A stretch of 64,000 nt of DNA. Source: Burkholderia cepacia (GTDB lineage: Bacteria > Pseudomonadota > Gammaproteobacteria > Burkholderiales > Burkholderiaceae). The notes below the pieces were generated by a model that saw nothing but the letters and a program-made list of their open reading frames with translations, ran no database searches and had not been told where the DNA came from. This document shows positions 52,293 to 61,438 of this stretch, piece after piece. The DNA is taken from positions 62,001 through 126,000 of the forward strand of contig NZ_LDWR01000012.1 in assembly GCF_001039005.1 (NCBI RefSeq), written 5' to 3'. The position numbers and the translations under genes are program-made. The stretch's first letter is position 1. Every line of letters begins with the position of its first letter.

Positions 52293-54830
52293 TTACTGCG
52301 AAGCGCCAGTCGGGCCAGTCGCGTCGGGCGCGACCGACGCAGGCGGCTGGGCCGGCGTGGCCGAAGGGGCTGCGGTTGGTGCGCTGCCTCCGTTCGTCGT
52401 ACTGGCACCCGCCGGGGGCTGCGCGGGCTCCTGTTGCGATGCGCCGGCCGACAGCGCGGCGGCCGATGCGGCCACTTCAGACGCCGGTATCCATTCCTCG
52501 ACGATGCCGCCGGACGCCGCTTCGGGCGCCGATGCCGCCGACGCGCCCGATGCCTCGCTTTCGTCGGCCTCGGGCGGACGCTCGATACGCTGCGTCCTGA
52601 CAGATGCGGGTGCCTTCTGCGGCTCGGGCCTGAACCACGTGTCGAACAGGTCCGTCACGCGCTCGCGCAGCGACCCGAACCAGCCGGGCGACGGCTCGGT
52701 ATCGAATTTCGCCTTGGTGTCGACGATCCGGGCGCGCTGCGCGCGCTGGAAGAAATCGCCGACGATCGGCAGCGCGCTGTGCGCGCCCTGCCCCCAGTAA
52801 TCGCTGCGCAGCGTCACGCGGCCGTCGTCGAAACCGACCCACGCACCGGCCACGAGACCGGGTTGCATCAGGATGAACCAGCCGTCCGCGTTGTCCTGCG
52901 TCGTGCCGGTCTTGCCCGCCACGTCGCCGCGGATCCCGAAACGCGTGCGGATGCTGCCGCCGGTGCCGCGCGTCACGACATCGCGCATCACGCCGAGCAG
53001 CACCTTGTCGGTTTCGGCATCGAGCGCGCGCTCGGGCGGCGCCGGCGCGTATTCGGCGAGCACGTCGCCCTGGCGGTTTTCGATGCGCGTCACCATCTGC
53101 GGCTCGACATACAGCCCGCCGTTTGCGATCGTCGCGTACGACGCGACCATTTCCTTCAGCGTGACCGGGCTCGTGCCGAGCGCGAGCGACGGCACGCGTT
53201 CGAGCGGACTTTCGCGCACACCCATGTCGCGCGCGAGCCGCGCGACGGCCGCGGGCCCGACCTTCTCCATCACCTGCGCGGTGATCCGGTTGCGCGACAG
53301 CGCGACCGCGTCCCGCAGCGTCATCGGCTTGCCGGTCGGCGGCACGTCGTCGTTCGGCCGCCAGATCTCGCCGCCCTTCAACGGGATCTCGACCGGCTGG
53401 TCGAGGAACGTGTCGTCCGGCTTCATCCCGTTCGCGAACGCGACGCCATAGACGAACGGCTTGAACGTCGAACCCGGCTGGCGGCGCGCCTGCGCGACGT
53501 GATCGAACGGCTCGCTGGTAAAGTCGCGGCTGCCCACCCACGCGCGGATCTGCCCGTCGCGCGGATCGATCGCGAGGAAGCCGGCCTGCACGTCGGTCTT
53601 CGTCTTGCACAGTGCGCGCAAGAAACCGCGGTCGGCCGCGAGCAGCTTCATCGCGGCCGCGTCGTCCTTGCCGGCGTCCTGCGCGGCCTTGTACTCGGGC
53701 GACTCGCGCATGAAGGTGCGGAACACCTCGTTGTCGGTGCCGCAGCCGTCGCGGCCGCTCCACGCGTTGTTCGCGATGCCCTGCAACTGATTGCCCTGCA
53801 GCGTGAGCGCCTGCGTCGCCATCTGCTGCAGCCGCGAGTCGATCGTCGTGCGCACGATCAACCCGTCCGAATAGATGTTGTAGTCGTTGCGGTCGGCCCA
53901 CGCGATCAGCCATTTGCGCAACTGCTGCGCGAAATGCGGCGCGGGCCCCGGCGGCTCCTTCTGGCGCTCGAAATCGATGCGCAGCGGCCGACGCTGCAGC
54001 TGCGCGAACTGCGCGGGCGACAGCTTGCCGTACTTCACCATCTGGCCGAGCACCGTGTTGCGCCGCTGCAGCGCACGCTCGGGATTCAGCACCGGGTTGT
54101 AGTAGCTGTTGCCCTTCAGCATGCCGACGAGCGTCGCGCTGTCGAGCACGTCGAGCTCGTCGGCCGACTTGTCGAAATAGGTACGCGCGGCCATCTCGAC
54201 GCCGTACGCGTTGTACAGGAACGGCACCGTGTTCAGGTAGGTCTCGAGGATCTGGTCCTTGCTGTAGACGGCCTCGATCTTCAGCGCGGTGATCGCCTCC
54301 TTCACCTTGCGCGTGAGCGTCGGAGCGCGGCCGATCTCGTCCGGATACAGGTTGCGCGCGAGCTGCTGCGTGATCGTCGAGCCGCCCTGGCGATCGCCCG
54401 AGAACGTATGCAGCGCGGCCGACGCCGTGCGCTTCCAGTCGAGGCCGTGATGCTCGTAGAAGCGATGGTCCTCGGTCGCGATCAGCGCGTCGACCATGTG
54501 CGGCGAGATCTGCTTGAGCGGCACCCACTCGCGGTTCGACGGCTTGAATTCGGCCAGCAGCTTGCCGTCGGCGGACAGCACCTGCGCGGGCTGGTCGACG
54601 CGTGCCTTGCGGATGTCGCCGATGCCCGGCGTGAACGGGATGAGCACCACCACGTACAGCGCGAACAGCGACGGCACGGCGGCGGCCGTGAGCAGCACGC
54701 CGCGGCGCGTCGGATGACGGAGATGGTGCCACGCGGTGGCGGCGAGAGGCTTGACCCTCGCGGCGGCGGCAACCGCGACGGGTTGGGCGCGCGCGACCCA
54801 TCTGGCACAGAAGTCACGCACTGACGACAC
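52293..54830 (-). CDS. Class A penicillin-binding protein (bifunctional transglycosylase/transpeptidase)
   Basis: A peptidoglycan synthase of about 845 residues anchored by one N-terminal helix (SLFALYVVVLIPF). The GT51 glycosyltransferase has ATEDHRFYEHHGLDW and GGSTITQQLARNLY. The transpeptidase has the serine motif GSTFKPF, SRN and KTGTTQ. A proline/alanine-rich tail of about 130 residues follows. The GTG at 54830 gives VSSVRDFC; an ATG at 54986 is possible, and neither has a strong ribosome site. Confidence 0.9.
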   Translation of the reverse strand: MSSVRDFCARWVARAQPVAVAAAARVKPLAATAWHHLRHPTRRGVLLTAAAVPSLFALYVVVLIPFTPGIGDIRKARVDQPAQVLSADGKLLAEFKPSNREWVPLKQISPHMVDALIATEDHRFYEHHGLDWKRTASAALHTFSGDRQGGSTITQQLARNLYPDEIGRAPTLTRKVKEAITALKIEAVYSKDQILETYLNTVPFLYNAYGVEMAARTYFDKSADELDVLDSATLVGMLKGNSYYNPVLNPERALQRRNTVLGQMVKYGKLSPAQFAQLQRRPLRIDFERQKEPPGPAPHFAQQLRKWLIAWADRNDYNIYSDGLIVRTTIDSRLQQMATQALTLQGNQLQGIANNAWSGRDGCGTDNEVFRTFMRESPEYKAAQDAGKDDAAAMKLLAADRGFLRALCKTKTDVQAGFLAIDPRDGQIRAWVGSRDFTSEPFDHVAQARRQPGSTFKPFVYGVAFANGMKPDDTFLDQPVEIPLKGGEIWRPNDDVPPTGKPMTLRDAVALSRNRITAQVMEKVGPAAVARLARDMGVRESPLERVPSLALGTSPVTLKEMVASYATIANGGLYVEPQMVTRIENRQGDVLAEYAPAPPERALDAETDKVLLGVMRDVVTRGTGGSIRTRFGIRGDVAGKTGTTQDNADGWFILMQPGLVAGAWVGFDDGRVTLRSDYWGQGAHSALPIVGDFFQRAQRARIVDTKAKFDTEPSPGWFGSLRERVTDLFDTWFRPEPQKAPASVRTQRIERPPEADESEASGASAASAPEAASGGIVEEWIPASEVAASAAALSAGASQQEPAQPPAGASTTNGGSAPTAAPSATPAQPPASVAPDATGPTGASQ

Positions 54831-54933
54831 GTTTCGGCGATTCACGCGGGTGGGGGTTCGGCTGAAAAGGGTGCATCGTACCAAAACTCGCGCGGCCCGC
54901 CGGCCGGTGGCCGATTTGCGGCGGTCCACACGC

Positions 54934-54970
54934 AAAAAAGGCGCGTGCCCCGCAACGGGAACGACGCGCC
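54934..54970 (-). terminator. Terminator of the hydroxyproline dehydratase gene
   Basis: On the minus strand GGCGCGT and ACGCGCC arms flank an inner CCCG/CGGG pair and run into TTTTTT, 56 bases after the dehydratase stop. Confidence 0.8.
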
Positions 54971-55025
54971 AAACCTGGTACAACAACCGGGAAGCCGCGC
55001 GACGGCGGCCGATCGGCGCCGATGC

Positions 55026-56033
55026 TCAGCGCACGAGAAAACCGTAGGTCAGCGGATCGCGTTCGTCGACGATCCAGTTCGCGAACCCGCAGATATGCGC
55101 ACTGCCCTCCACTTCCGGGATCACGGCCGGGATGTCGCCGACCGTCGTTTCGCGCAGCACGCGCCCCTTGAAGACCGTGCCGACGATCGATTCGTTGACG
55201 AGCGTGTCGCCGGCCGCGAGCATCCCGCGCTGGTACAACTGCGCGACGCGGCCGCCGGTGCCGGAGCCCGTCGGCGAGCGGTCGACCTCGCGATCCGCGA
55301 ACACGCAGCAGTTCGCCTGCGTCGAGCCCGGATGACGCGGCGCGTTCGCGATGATCGTGCCGTAGATATGGTTGATTTCCGGAATCTCCGGATGCACGAC
55401 CGGGTACTTCGCGTTCGCCGCGGCCTTCACTTCCGCGCCGAAGCGAATCAGCCGTTCCACCGCCGACTCGCGCACCGGCAGGTCGAACGGCGCGCCGTCC
55501 ACATAGAAGTAGAACGCGCCGCCATATGCGATATCGCCGGTCACGGTGCCGAACGACGGCGTGTCGACCGACACGTCGCGCCGCCAGATGAACGACGGCA
55601 CGTTGACGAAGCGCACGGGCCCCGCATGTTCGCCGTCCCACTTGACGAAGGCCTCGATGAAGCCGCACGGCGCGTCGATGCCGACCCGCGTTTCCGGTAC
55701 CGTGCGCTGCACCCAGCCGAGCTCGACCGCCGCAGTCGACAGCGCGATCACGCCGTGCCCGCAGTGGTCGCTGTAGCCTTCGTTGTGCACGAAGATCACG
55801 CCGAAATCGGCGTTCGGCGACACGGGTTCGGTCAGGTAGCCGCCGTACATGTCGGCGTGGCCGCGCGGTTCGAACATCAGCGCGCGGCGGATTTCGTCGG
55901 CGTTCTCCTTGAGCCACGCGCGGCGCTGGACGATCGTGTCGCCCGGCAGGCGCGGCAGCCCGCTCGTGACGATGCGGAACGCTTCGCCGCCCGTATGGAC
56001 TTCGACGGTGGAAAGGGATCGGGAAATTTTCAT
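55026..56033 (-). CDS. Trans-3-hydroxy-L-proline dehydratase (proline-racemase family)
   Basis: A 335-residue proline-racemase-fold enzyme. The first catalytic residue is C91 (SDHCGHG). The second, cysteine in racemases and epimerases (SPCGTGT), is T255 here (DRSPTGSGTGG). This Cys/Thr pair marks trans-3-hydroxy-L-proline dehydratases, which make delta-1-pyrroline-2-carboxylate. Gene context agrees: a GntR regulator, an amino-acid binding protein and a reductase of the ornithine-cyclodeaminase family adjoin. 4-hydroxyproline epimerase is thus less likely. Confidence 0.85.
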   Translation of the reverse strand: MKISRSLSTVEVHTGGEAFRIVTSGLPRLPGDTIVQRRAWLKENADEIRRALMFEPRGHADMYGGYLTEPVSPNADFGVIFVHNEGYSDHCGHGVIALSTAAVELGWVQRTVPETRVGIDAPCGFIEAFVKWDGEHAGPVRFVNVPSFIWRRDVSVDTPSFGTVTGDIAYGGAFYFYVDGAPFDLPVRESAVERLIRFGAEVKAAANAKYPVVHPEIPEINHIYGTIIANAPRHPGSTQANCCVFADREVDRSPTGSGTGGRVAQLYQRGMLAAGDTLVNESIVGTVFKGRVLRETTVGDIPAVIPEVEGSAHICGFANWIVDERDPLTYGFLVR

Positions 56034-56094
56034 GGTCGATCGAATACGTGGAAACGAAGGACGGCGGTCCGACCGCCGTCCGGTGGCAGGCCGG

Positions 56095-57216
56095 TTATTT
56101 CGCGTACGGTTCCGGCAGGCCGTTGCGGATCACGTAGACGGTCGTCGGCGCGCCCTTCAGGTCGCCGTTCGCGTCGAACGAATAGGTGCCGGCGACACCC
56201 GCATAGTTCGACTTCGCGAGTTGCGCGGTCAGCTTCGCCTTGTCGGTGGTCGTGCCGGCCTTGACCATCGCGTCGGCGAGCAGCTTCATGCCGTCGTAGT
56301 AGTTGACGCCGTAGACCTGCGTATCCGTGTGATAGGTGTCGTGGTACTTCTTCAGGAATTCACGCCCGGCCGGCGTCTTCTCGAGCGCGACACCGCCCTG
56401 CGCGCAGTAGACGATCGATGCCGCTTCGCCCGCGACCTTGCCCATGTCCGCCGAGCAGATGCCGTCGCCGCCGAGCAGCTTCGCGCGCAGCCCGCGCTGC
56501 TTCATCTGCTTGGCCATCGGCGCGCCCTGCGCCGCATAGCCGCCGAAGAAGATCACGTCGGGGTTGCCGGCCTTGATCTTGGTGAGAATGCCGAGGAAAT
56601 CGGTGGCCGACGAACTCGTGTATTCCTGGTCGACGATCTTGATCCCGTTCGCCTTCGCGACGCTCATGAACTGCTCGGCGACGCCCTGCCCGTACGCGGT
56701 GCGATCGTCGATGACGGCCGCGGTTTTCGCGTTCAGCGTCTTCGCGGCGAAGGTGGCCATCGTGCCGCCGAGTTGCTCGTCGCTCGCGCCGATCCGGAAG
56801 ATGTTCTTGAAGCCCTGCTTCGTGAGCGCCGGATTCGACGCAACCGGCAGCATCGGCACGCCGGCAGTCGAATACACGCGTGACGCCGGGATCGCGACGC
56901 CCGAGTTGTACGGCCCAAGCACCGCGACGACGCCCTTGTCGACGAGGTTCTGCGCGACCTGCACGCCGGCCTTCGGGTCGGCCTGGTCGTCGTCGGATAC
57001 CAGTTTGAACGTGACGGTCTTGCCGGCGACCTTCACGCCGGCCTTGTTGAGCTCGTCGACGGCGAGTCGCGCGCCGTTTTCATTGTCCTTGCCGTTCGCG
57101 GCCTGCGGGCCGGTCAGCGGCGCCGAATGGCCGATCATCACGACTTCCTGCGCGTGCGCGGAAGTCAGCGCACCGGCGGCGACAGCCACCGAGAGCGCGG
57201 TCATGAAGTGTCGCAT
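56095..57216 (-). CDS. LivK-like branched-chain-type amino-acid binding protein
   Basis: A periplasmic type-I solute-binding protein of 373 residues. A signal peptide ends at AHAQ and the mature protein opens IGHSAPLTGPQAANGKDNEN, the usual Leu/Ile/Val-binding start. ATG 57216 (MRHFMTALS) has AGGAG upstream. No permease or ATPase genes adjoin, so it must use components encoded elsewhere. Between the hydroxyproline dehydratase and its regulator, it probably binds hydroxyproline or proline. Confidence 0.87.
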   Translation of the reverse strand: MRHFMTALSVAVAAGALTSAHAQEVVMIGHSAPLTGPQAANGKDNENGARLAVDELNKAGVKVAGKTVTFKLVSDDDQADPKAGVQVAQNLVDKGVVAVLGPYNSGVAIPASRVYSTAGVPMLPVASNPALTKQGFKNIFRIGASDEQLGGTMATFAAKTLNAKTAAVIDDRTAYGQGVAEQFMSVAKANGIKIVDQEYTSSSATDFLGILTKIKAGNPDVIFFGGYAAQGAPMAKQMKQRGLRAKLLGGDGICSADMGKVAGEAASIVYCAQGGVALEKTPAGREFLKKYHDTYHTDTQVYGVNYYDGMKLLADAMVKAGTTTDKAKLTAQLAKSNYAGVAGTYSFDANGDLKGAPTTVYVIRNGLPEPYAK

Positions 57217-57302
57217 GATGTCTCCTGATTGGTTTTGTGTGAAACCAATGTAGGACATGCGTGGTCACATCGCAAGCAATATCAAAATATTTTTCGCATA
57301 TT

Positions 57303-57320
57303 TGGTCATATTTCATACCA
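57303..57320. promoter_or_regulatory. Candidate GntR operator before the binding-protein gene
   Basis: TGGTCATATTTCATACCA, an 18-base site with TGGT/ACCA ends and AT-rich centre, 87 bases before the LivK-like start. A similar 18-base TGGT...CCA site lies at 58232. Confidence 0.35.
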
Positions 57321-57337
57321 GAGCAGCGCTGCGTGCG

Positions 57338-58075
57338 TCACTTTGGCGTGATGTCGCGCCGCACGCGGCGGATGTGCTGCTCGACATAGAACGCGGCCGC
57401 ATCGGCGTCGCCGGACACGATCGCCTCGTAGATCAGCCGGTGTTCGGACACGTAGAGCCGGATCCGGCCCGCGTCGTAGATGCCGTCGTCCTTCAGCCGC
57501 TTCCAGAGCGGCTGGTCCATCGTCTTCGCGACTTCGTCCGCAATCTTCACGATCAGCGCGTCGCCGGTCATCAGCGCGAGCTGCCGGTGGAACAGCCGGT
57601 CGCTCTCGTTCCACAGCGCGCGCTGGTGCGGATCGTCGACGTCGGTGATGGTTTCCATCTGAGCCAGATAACGCTCGGCCCCAGGGTCGGCCCGCCCGTG
57701 CGTGGCCGCGAGGCGCGCGATCGCGGGCTCCAGGATCAGCCGCACGTCGAGCGTCGACGTCGGGCTGAAGTCGGCCTCGGACGCCGCGTGCATGTCGCCG
57801 CGCTGCGCAAGCACGTCGAGCGGCGACGCGACGACATACGTGCCCGAATTGCGCTTCGTGTAAACGAGCCCTTCGTTCTGCAGCGCGCCGAGCGCTTCGC
57901 GCACGGCCGGCCGGCCGACCTGGAACAGCCCCGCGAGCTCGCGCTCGGACGGCAACCGCGAATCGGCCGCATAGCGTCCCGCACGGATCTCGTCGCGGAT
58001 CTTCTCGGCAACCTGCTCGTAGATCTGCAGCGGCCTGAAACCGCCTTCGAGTGATTCGGGACGCGCGGACATCAT
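57338..58075 (-). CDS. GntR-family (FCD/FadR-type) transcriptional regulator
   Basis: A 245-residue regulator. The winged helix reads SRLPSERELAGLFQVGRPAVREALGAL and the C-terminal FCD domain has the metal-site histidines, for example in LFHRQLALMTGD and YVSEHRLI with YVEQHIRRV at the end. It is read in the same direction as the binding protein and dehydratase and away from the reductase. It probably represses the hydroxyproline locus and responds to a pathway compound. Confidence 0.9.
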   Translation of the reverse strand: MMSARPESLEGGFRPLQIYEQVAEKIRDEIRAGRYAADSRLPSERELAGLFQVGRPAVREALGALQNEGLVYTKRNSGTYVVASPLDVLAQRGDMHAASEADFSPTSTLDVRLILEPAIARLAATHGRADPGAERYLAQMETITDVDDPHQRALWNESDRLFHRQLALMTGDALIVKIADEVAKTMDQPLWKRLKDDGIYDAGRIRLYVSEHRLIYEAIVSGDADAAAFYVEQHIRRVRRDITPK

Positions 58076-58231
58076 CGTGTGGCTCCTGCCCGGTCGTGGG
58101 CGTGGATTTGGAATGGGTTCGCACTATACCGGAGCAGCGCCGGTACCGATGCCATGCGACCCTTCTGGACAGATATTAGAACCAAAAGCGGCGCGATGCT
58201 TTATTTTCTGGCTTGCGGGTGCGCCAGCAAG

Positions 58232-58249
58232 TGGTATAGATTCGATCCA
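58232..58249. promoter_or_regulatory. Candidate GntR operator before the reductase gene
   Basis: TGGTATAGATTCGATCCA, 18 bases with TGGT/TCCA ends, 90 bases before the reductase start. Its length and ends match the site at 57303; the inner bases differ. Confidence 0.3.
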
Positions 58250-58338
58250 CACTGCCCTGTGTCACGGTATCCGGCAGCTCCGTGGCGGGCGCGGCATGCG
58301 CCCGTCGTCCACGCTCACCGACGCATACGACGTACACG

Positions 58339-59274
58339 ATGACCGCCCTTTCCCCGATTCCCGTTTTCGATGCGGCCGACACGGCCGCGCTGCTCGACTA
58401 CCCGGCGCTGTTGGCCACGCTCAGGCAGGCCGTCGCCGAGTACGCGGCGGGCGAGATCGTCAGCCCCGAACGCCTGGTCGTGCCGCTGCAGGCCGGCGGC
58501 GTGATGCTGTCGATGCCGTCGAGCGCACATGACCTCGCGTCCCACAAGCTCGTGAACGTGTGCCCCGGCAACGGCGCGCGCGGGCTGCCGACGATCCTCG
58601 GCCAGGTCACCGCGTACGACGCGACCACGGGCGAGATGCGCTTCGCGCTCGACGGCCCGACGGTCACCGGCCGCCGCACGGCGGCCATCACCGCGCTCGG
58701 CATCGACGCGCTGCATGGCGCGGTGCCGCACGACATCCTGCTGATCGGCACCGGCAAGCAGGCGGCCAATCACGCGGAGGCGCTCGCGGCGATCTTTCCC
58801 GAAGCGCGCCTTCACGTGCGCGGCACGACCGCCGACAGCGCGGCCGCGTTCTGCGCCGCACACCGCGGGCATGCGCCGCGGCTCGTGCCGCTCGCCGGCG
58901 ATGCGATTCCCGAGGCGATCGATGTCGTCGTCACGCTGACGACGAGCCGCACGCCGGTCTACCGTGAAGCCGCGCGCGAAGGCCGGCTCGTGGTCGGGGT
59001 CGGCGCATTCACCGCGGATGCGGCCGAGATCGACGCGAACACGGTGCGCGGCAGCCGGCTCGTCGTCGACGATCCGGCCGGCGCGCGCCACGAGGCCGGC
59101 GACCTGATCGTCGCGCAGGTCGACTGGCAGGATGTCGCGTCGCTTGCCGACGTGCTGAACGGCACGGTCACCCGCGGCGGGCCGCTGCTGTTCAAGAGCG
59201 TCGGCTGCGCCGCGTGGGATCTGGCTGCGTGCCGCACGGCGCGCGATGCACTGGACGCGCGCCAGGCCGGCTGA
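58339..59274 (+). CDS. Ornithine cyclodeaminase/mu-crystallin family reductase (likely delta-1-pyrroline-2-carboxylate reductase)
   Basis: A 311-residue NAD(P)-dependent enzyme. The Rossmann motif LLIGTGKQAANHAEAL, the substrate loop ATTGEMRFALDGPTVTGRRT and the C-terminal VTRGGPLLFKSVGCAAWD are typical of the family. In hydroxyproline breakdown such enzymes reduce delta-1-pyrroline-2-carboxylate to L-proline, the step after the dehydratase at 55026. ATG 58339 (MTALSPIP) fits the family; the frame is open upstream. Confidence 0.84.
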   Translation: MTALSPIPVFDAADTAALLDYPALLATLRQAVAEYAAGEIVSPERLVVPLQAGGVMLSMPSSAHDLASHKLVNVCPGNGARGLPTILGQVTAYDATTGEMRFALDGPTVTGRRTAAITALGIDALHGAVPHDILLIGTGKQAANHAEALAAIFPEARLHVRGTTADSAAAFCAAHRGHAPRLVPLAGDAIPEAIDVVVTLTTSRTPVYREAAREGRLVVGVGAFTADAAEIDANTVRGSRLVVDDPAGARHEAGDLIVAQVDWQDVASLADVLNGTVTRGGPLLFKSVGCAAWDLAACRTARDALDARQAG

Positions 59275-59343
59275 CCCGGCGGCGCAGCCCGCCGGCCGCG
59301 CATGCGGCATCGCAACATCGGAGCCGCTCCGGCGGTTTCCCGT

Positions 59344-59373
59344 ACGCGTTGTAGGAAACGCCCTACAACGCGT
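59344..59373. promoter_or_regulatory. Perfect 12-bp inverted repeat before the receiver gene
   Basis: ACGCGTTGTAGG and CCTACAACGCGT flank the six-base spacer AAACGC, 70 bases before the start of the receiver-domain gene. A partial third arm, CCTACACAA, lies at about 59382. There is no T run and it sits between two plus-strand genes, so an operator is more likely than a terminator. Confidence 0.6.
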
Positions 59374-59442
59374 CGAAGCGGCCTACACAAAGTTCCAATT
59401 CGGCCGATTTCATTTTTCGCGGCGCAACACGATACTGCCGGC

Positions 59443-59847
59443 ATGAATGCCAGCCTGTCACCCGCCGCGCTCAGGGTGTTTCTCGTCGATCACGCCGTCG
59501 CCGTCCGGCAGCGGATCGCGCTGCTCGTCGGCGCGATCCGCGGCGTTGCCGTCGTGGGTGAAGCGGAAGACGGCCAGGACGCGTGGATGCATATACGCAG
59601 CAGTCACGCCGACGTGGTGATCGTCGACCTGCGGCTCGCGGACGGCAGCGGTCTCGACCTGATCGGGATGCTGTCGAAGGCCGCGCCGCGCGTCGTCACG
59701 ATCGTGCTGACGAATCACTCGGCGCCGGCATTCAGAGAGGCATGCGCGACGGCGGGAGCCGACTACTTCTTCGACAAGACCGTCGAATTCGACGCTGCAT
59801 GCCGAGTCATCGAATCCCTGGTGCACGCTCGCGCGCACCATCCCTGA
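59443..59847 (+). CDS. Receiver-only response regulator
   Basis: A 134-residue stand-alone receiver. The acidic pocket is reduced to a single aspartate (FLVDHAVAV), the phospho-acceptor is in VIVDLRLADGSG, the threonine in VLTNHS and the lysine in FFDKTVE. There is no output domain. It lies 16 bases before the FNR-type gene, so the two are probably cotranscribed and the receiver may act on a partner kinase. Confidence 0.82.
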   Translation: MNASLSPAALRVFLVDHAVAVRQRIALLVGAIRGVAVVGEAEDGQDAWMHIRSSHADVVIVDLRLADGSGLDLIGMLSKAAPRVVTIVLTNHSAPAFREACATAGADYFFDKTVEFDAACRVIESLVHARAHHP

Positions 59848-59863
59848 CGAGCCGGAGCGATTC

Positions 59864-60643
59864 ATGTCCACCGCCACCGCCTGCGCCGCCGACGTACCCG
59901 TCGCGCCCCGCCCGACGATTCCGCTTCGCGCGGTCGCGCGCGCCGATGCCGCCAAACATCCCGCCGCGCGCTGCTCGGTCTGCGCGATGCGCTCGATGTG
60001 CCTGCCGCCACATCTGACGCCGGCCGATTTCGGCCGGCTCGACGCGATCATCTGCACGACGCGGCAGGTTCGCCAGGGCGACGCGCTGTTCCGCACCGAC
60101 GATCCGTTCCAGAGCATCTATGCGGTGCGCGCGGGTTCGTTCAAGACGGTGATGATGCATCGCGACGGCCGCGAGCACGTGACGGGCTTCCAGATCGCCG
60201 GTGAAACGCTCGGGATGGACGGCATCGGCGGCGGCCAGCACTGCTGCGACGCGATCGCGCTGGAAGACAGCGTCGTGTGCATCATCCCGTTCGGCGCGCT
60301 CGAAGCGGCGTGCCGCGAGATGAAACCGATGCAGCACTTCCTCTACCAGATGCTGAGCAGCGAGATCGTCCGCGAATCGAGCCAGATGCTGCTGCTCGGC
60401 ACGATGTCGGCCGAGCAGCGGGTCGCGCATTTCCTGCTGAATCTTTCTTCGCGTTTCGAGGCGCGCGGTTATTCGGCGACGGAATTCAACCTGCGGATGA
60501 CGCGCGAGGAAATCGGTTGTTATCTCGGGATGAAGCTCGAGACCGTCAGCCGGATGTTCTCGCGGTTCCATCGCGACGCGCTGGTCGAAACGCGCGGCAA
60601 GCGCGTGCGCATCATCGACGCGCAAGCGCTCGCACGGGTCTGA
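59864..60643 (+). CDS. fnr: FNR/Anr-type oxygen-sensing transcription factor
   Basis: A 259-residue CRP-superfamily regulator with the four cluster ligands of FNR: C37, C40 and C46 (CSVCAMRSMC) and C139 (SVVCIIPF). The cyclic-nucleotide fold lies between, and the recognition helix EEIGCYLGMKLETVSRMFSRF has the E..SR residues that read TTGAT-N4-ATCAA. The [4Fe-4S] form activates genes at low oxygen. FNR-type boxes occur at 36451, 40994 and 61780. Confidence 0.93.
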   Translation: MSTATACAADVPVAPRPTIPLRAVARADAAKHPAARCSVCAMRSMCLPPHLTPADFGRLDAIICTTRQVRQGDALFRTDDPFQSIYAVRAGSFKTVMMHRDGREHVTGFQIAGETLGMDGIGGGQHCCDAIALEDSVVCIIPFGALEAACREMKPMQHFLYQMLSSEIVRESSQMLLLGTMSAEQRVAHFLLNLSSRFEARGYSATEFNLRMTREEIGCYLGMKLETVSRMFSRFHRDALVETRGKRVRIIDAQALARV

Positions 60644-60680
60644 CGCACGACGCAGCGCCGCCCGTGCGGCGCGCCATGCG

Positions 60681-61031
60681 TCACCGTGCTGTTTCCCCGG
60701 TCGCCGCATCGCGCAGCGCCACTCTTTGATCGCCCGCCTGCCACGCGATCAGCGCCTGTTCGGCCTGCGCGAATGCGCGGCGCAGCGCGTCGTCCACGTC
60801 AGCGCCGACACACGGCGGCAGCGGCCTGAGCGCCGCGTCGTGCATCACCAGGTCGAGCCGCACATCGAACGTGCGTGCGCCATCGGCCGCGCCGCGCGAT
60901 TCGATCGCGAGGTGGCAGCCGTCGATCAGCGCGCGGAACCGTTCGAGCCGCACCAGCTGCGCGCCGGCTTCGGCTTCGATCGCGGCGGCGCCCGCGAATC
61001 CCCGGCAGGCAATCTGCATGCCCACGCCCAT
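60681..61031 (-). CDS. HPF/RaiA-like ribosome hibernation factor
   Basis: A 116-residue protein with the short HPF pattern: MQIACRGFAGAAAIEAEAGA, an internal IESRGA strand, and helix DDALRRAFAQAEQALIAWQ. HPF proteins sit in the decoding centre of idle ribosomes under energy or oxygen stress. GGAG precedes ATG 61031. It is downstream of two small genes that have an FNR box, which would place it under oxygen control if cotranscribed (152-base gap). Confidence 0.72.
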   Translation of the reverse strand: MGVGMQIACRGFAGAAAIEAEAGAQLVRLERFRALIDGCHLAIESRGAADGARTFDVRLDLVMHDAALRPLPPCVGADVDDALRRAFAQAEQALIAWQAGDQRVALRDAATGETAR

Positions 61032-61183
61032 GTCGTCTCTCCTGACGGGCCGCCCGCTCGTCGACCGCCTTGCATGTGCCGCCCGCACTGACATGCGGCG
61101 GCACGTTTCCCGTGGCGTGGCGCGAATTCTTCGTTCGCTGCCTGGCCGAGTGTTCGCCCGCGCCTGCATCGGCGCGGGACCGT

Positions 61184-61423
61184 TCATACGTTGAATACCT
61201 GCGACGACTTCATTTCGATCCACGTCATTCCCGCCCGCAGCCCTTCGATCATCGCCTCACGCTCGGTCGGATACGCATGACTGTGCTCGAAAGTATGATG
61301 AAAGCGTGCGGCGCCGCTGCCGTGCTCGACCGACACGCGGCAGCGGAATTCGCCCGATTCGCATGGGCGCGTCTCGACTTCGACCGACCAGTCGCGTTCG
61401 TGAATGTTGCCCTGCAGTGACAT
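61184..61423 (-). CDS. Small conserved hypothetical protein
   Basis: A 79-residue protein with a strong AGGAGG site. The sequence alternates strands and ends EREAMIEGLRAGMTWIEMKS, a helix. No family is recognised. It follows the DUF1488 gene by 15 bases and should share its FNR-type promoter. Confidence 0.68.
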   Translation of the reverse strand: MSLQGNIHERDWSVEVETRPCESGEFRCRVSVEHGSGAARFHHTFEHSHAYPTEREAMIEGLRAGMTWIEMKSSQVFNV

Positions 61424-61438
61424 GCCCCCTCCTGCGTA

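Noticed and set aside
52434..54824. A 796-codon plus-strand frame
   Set aside because: Shadow of the penicillin-binding protein gene, whose transglycosylase and transpeptidase motifs are all on the other strand.
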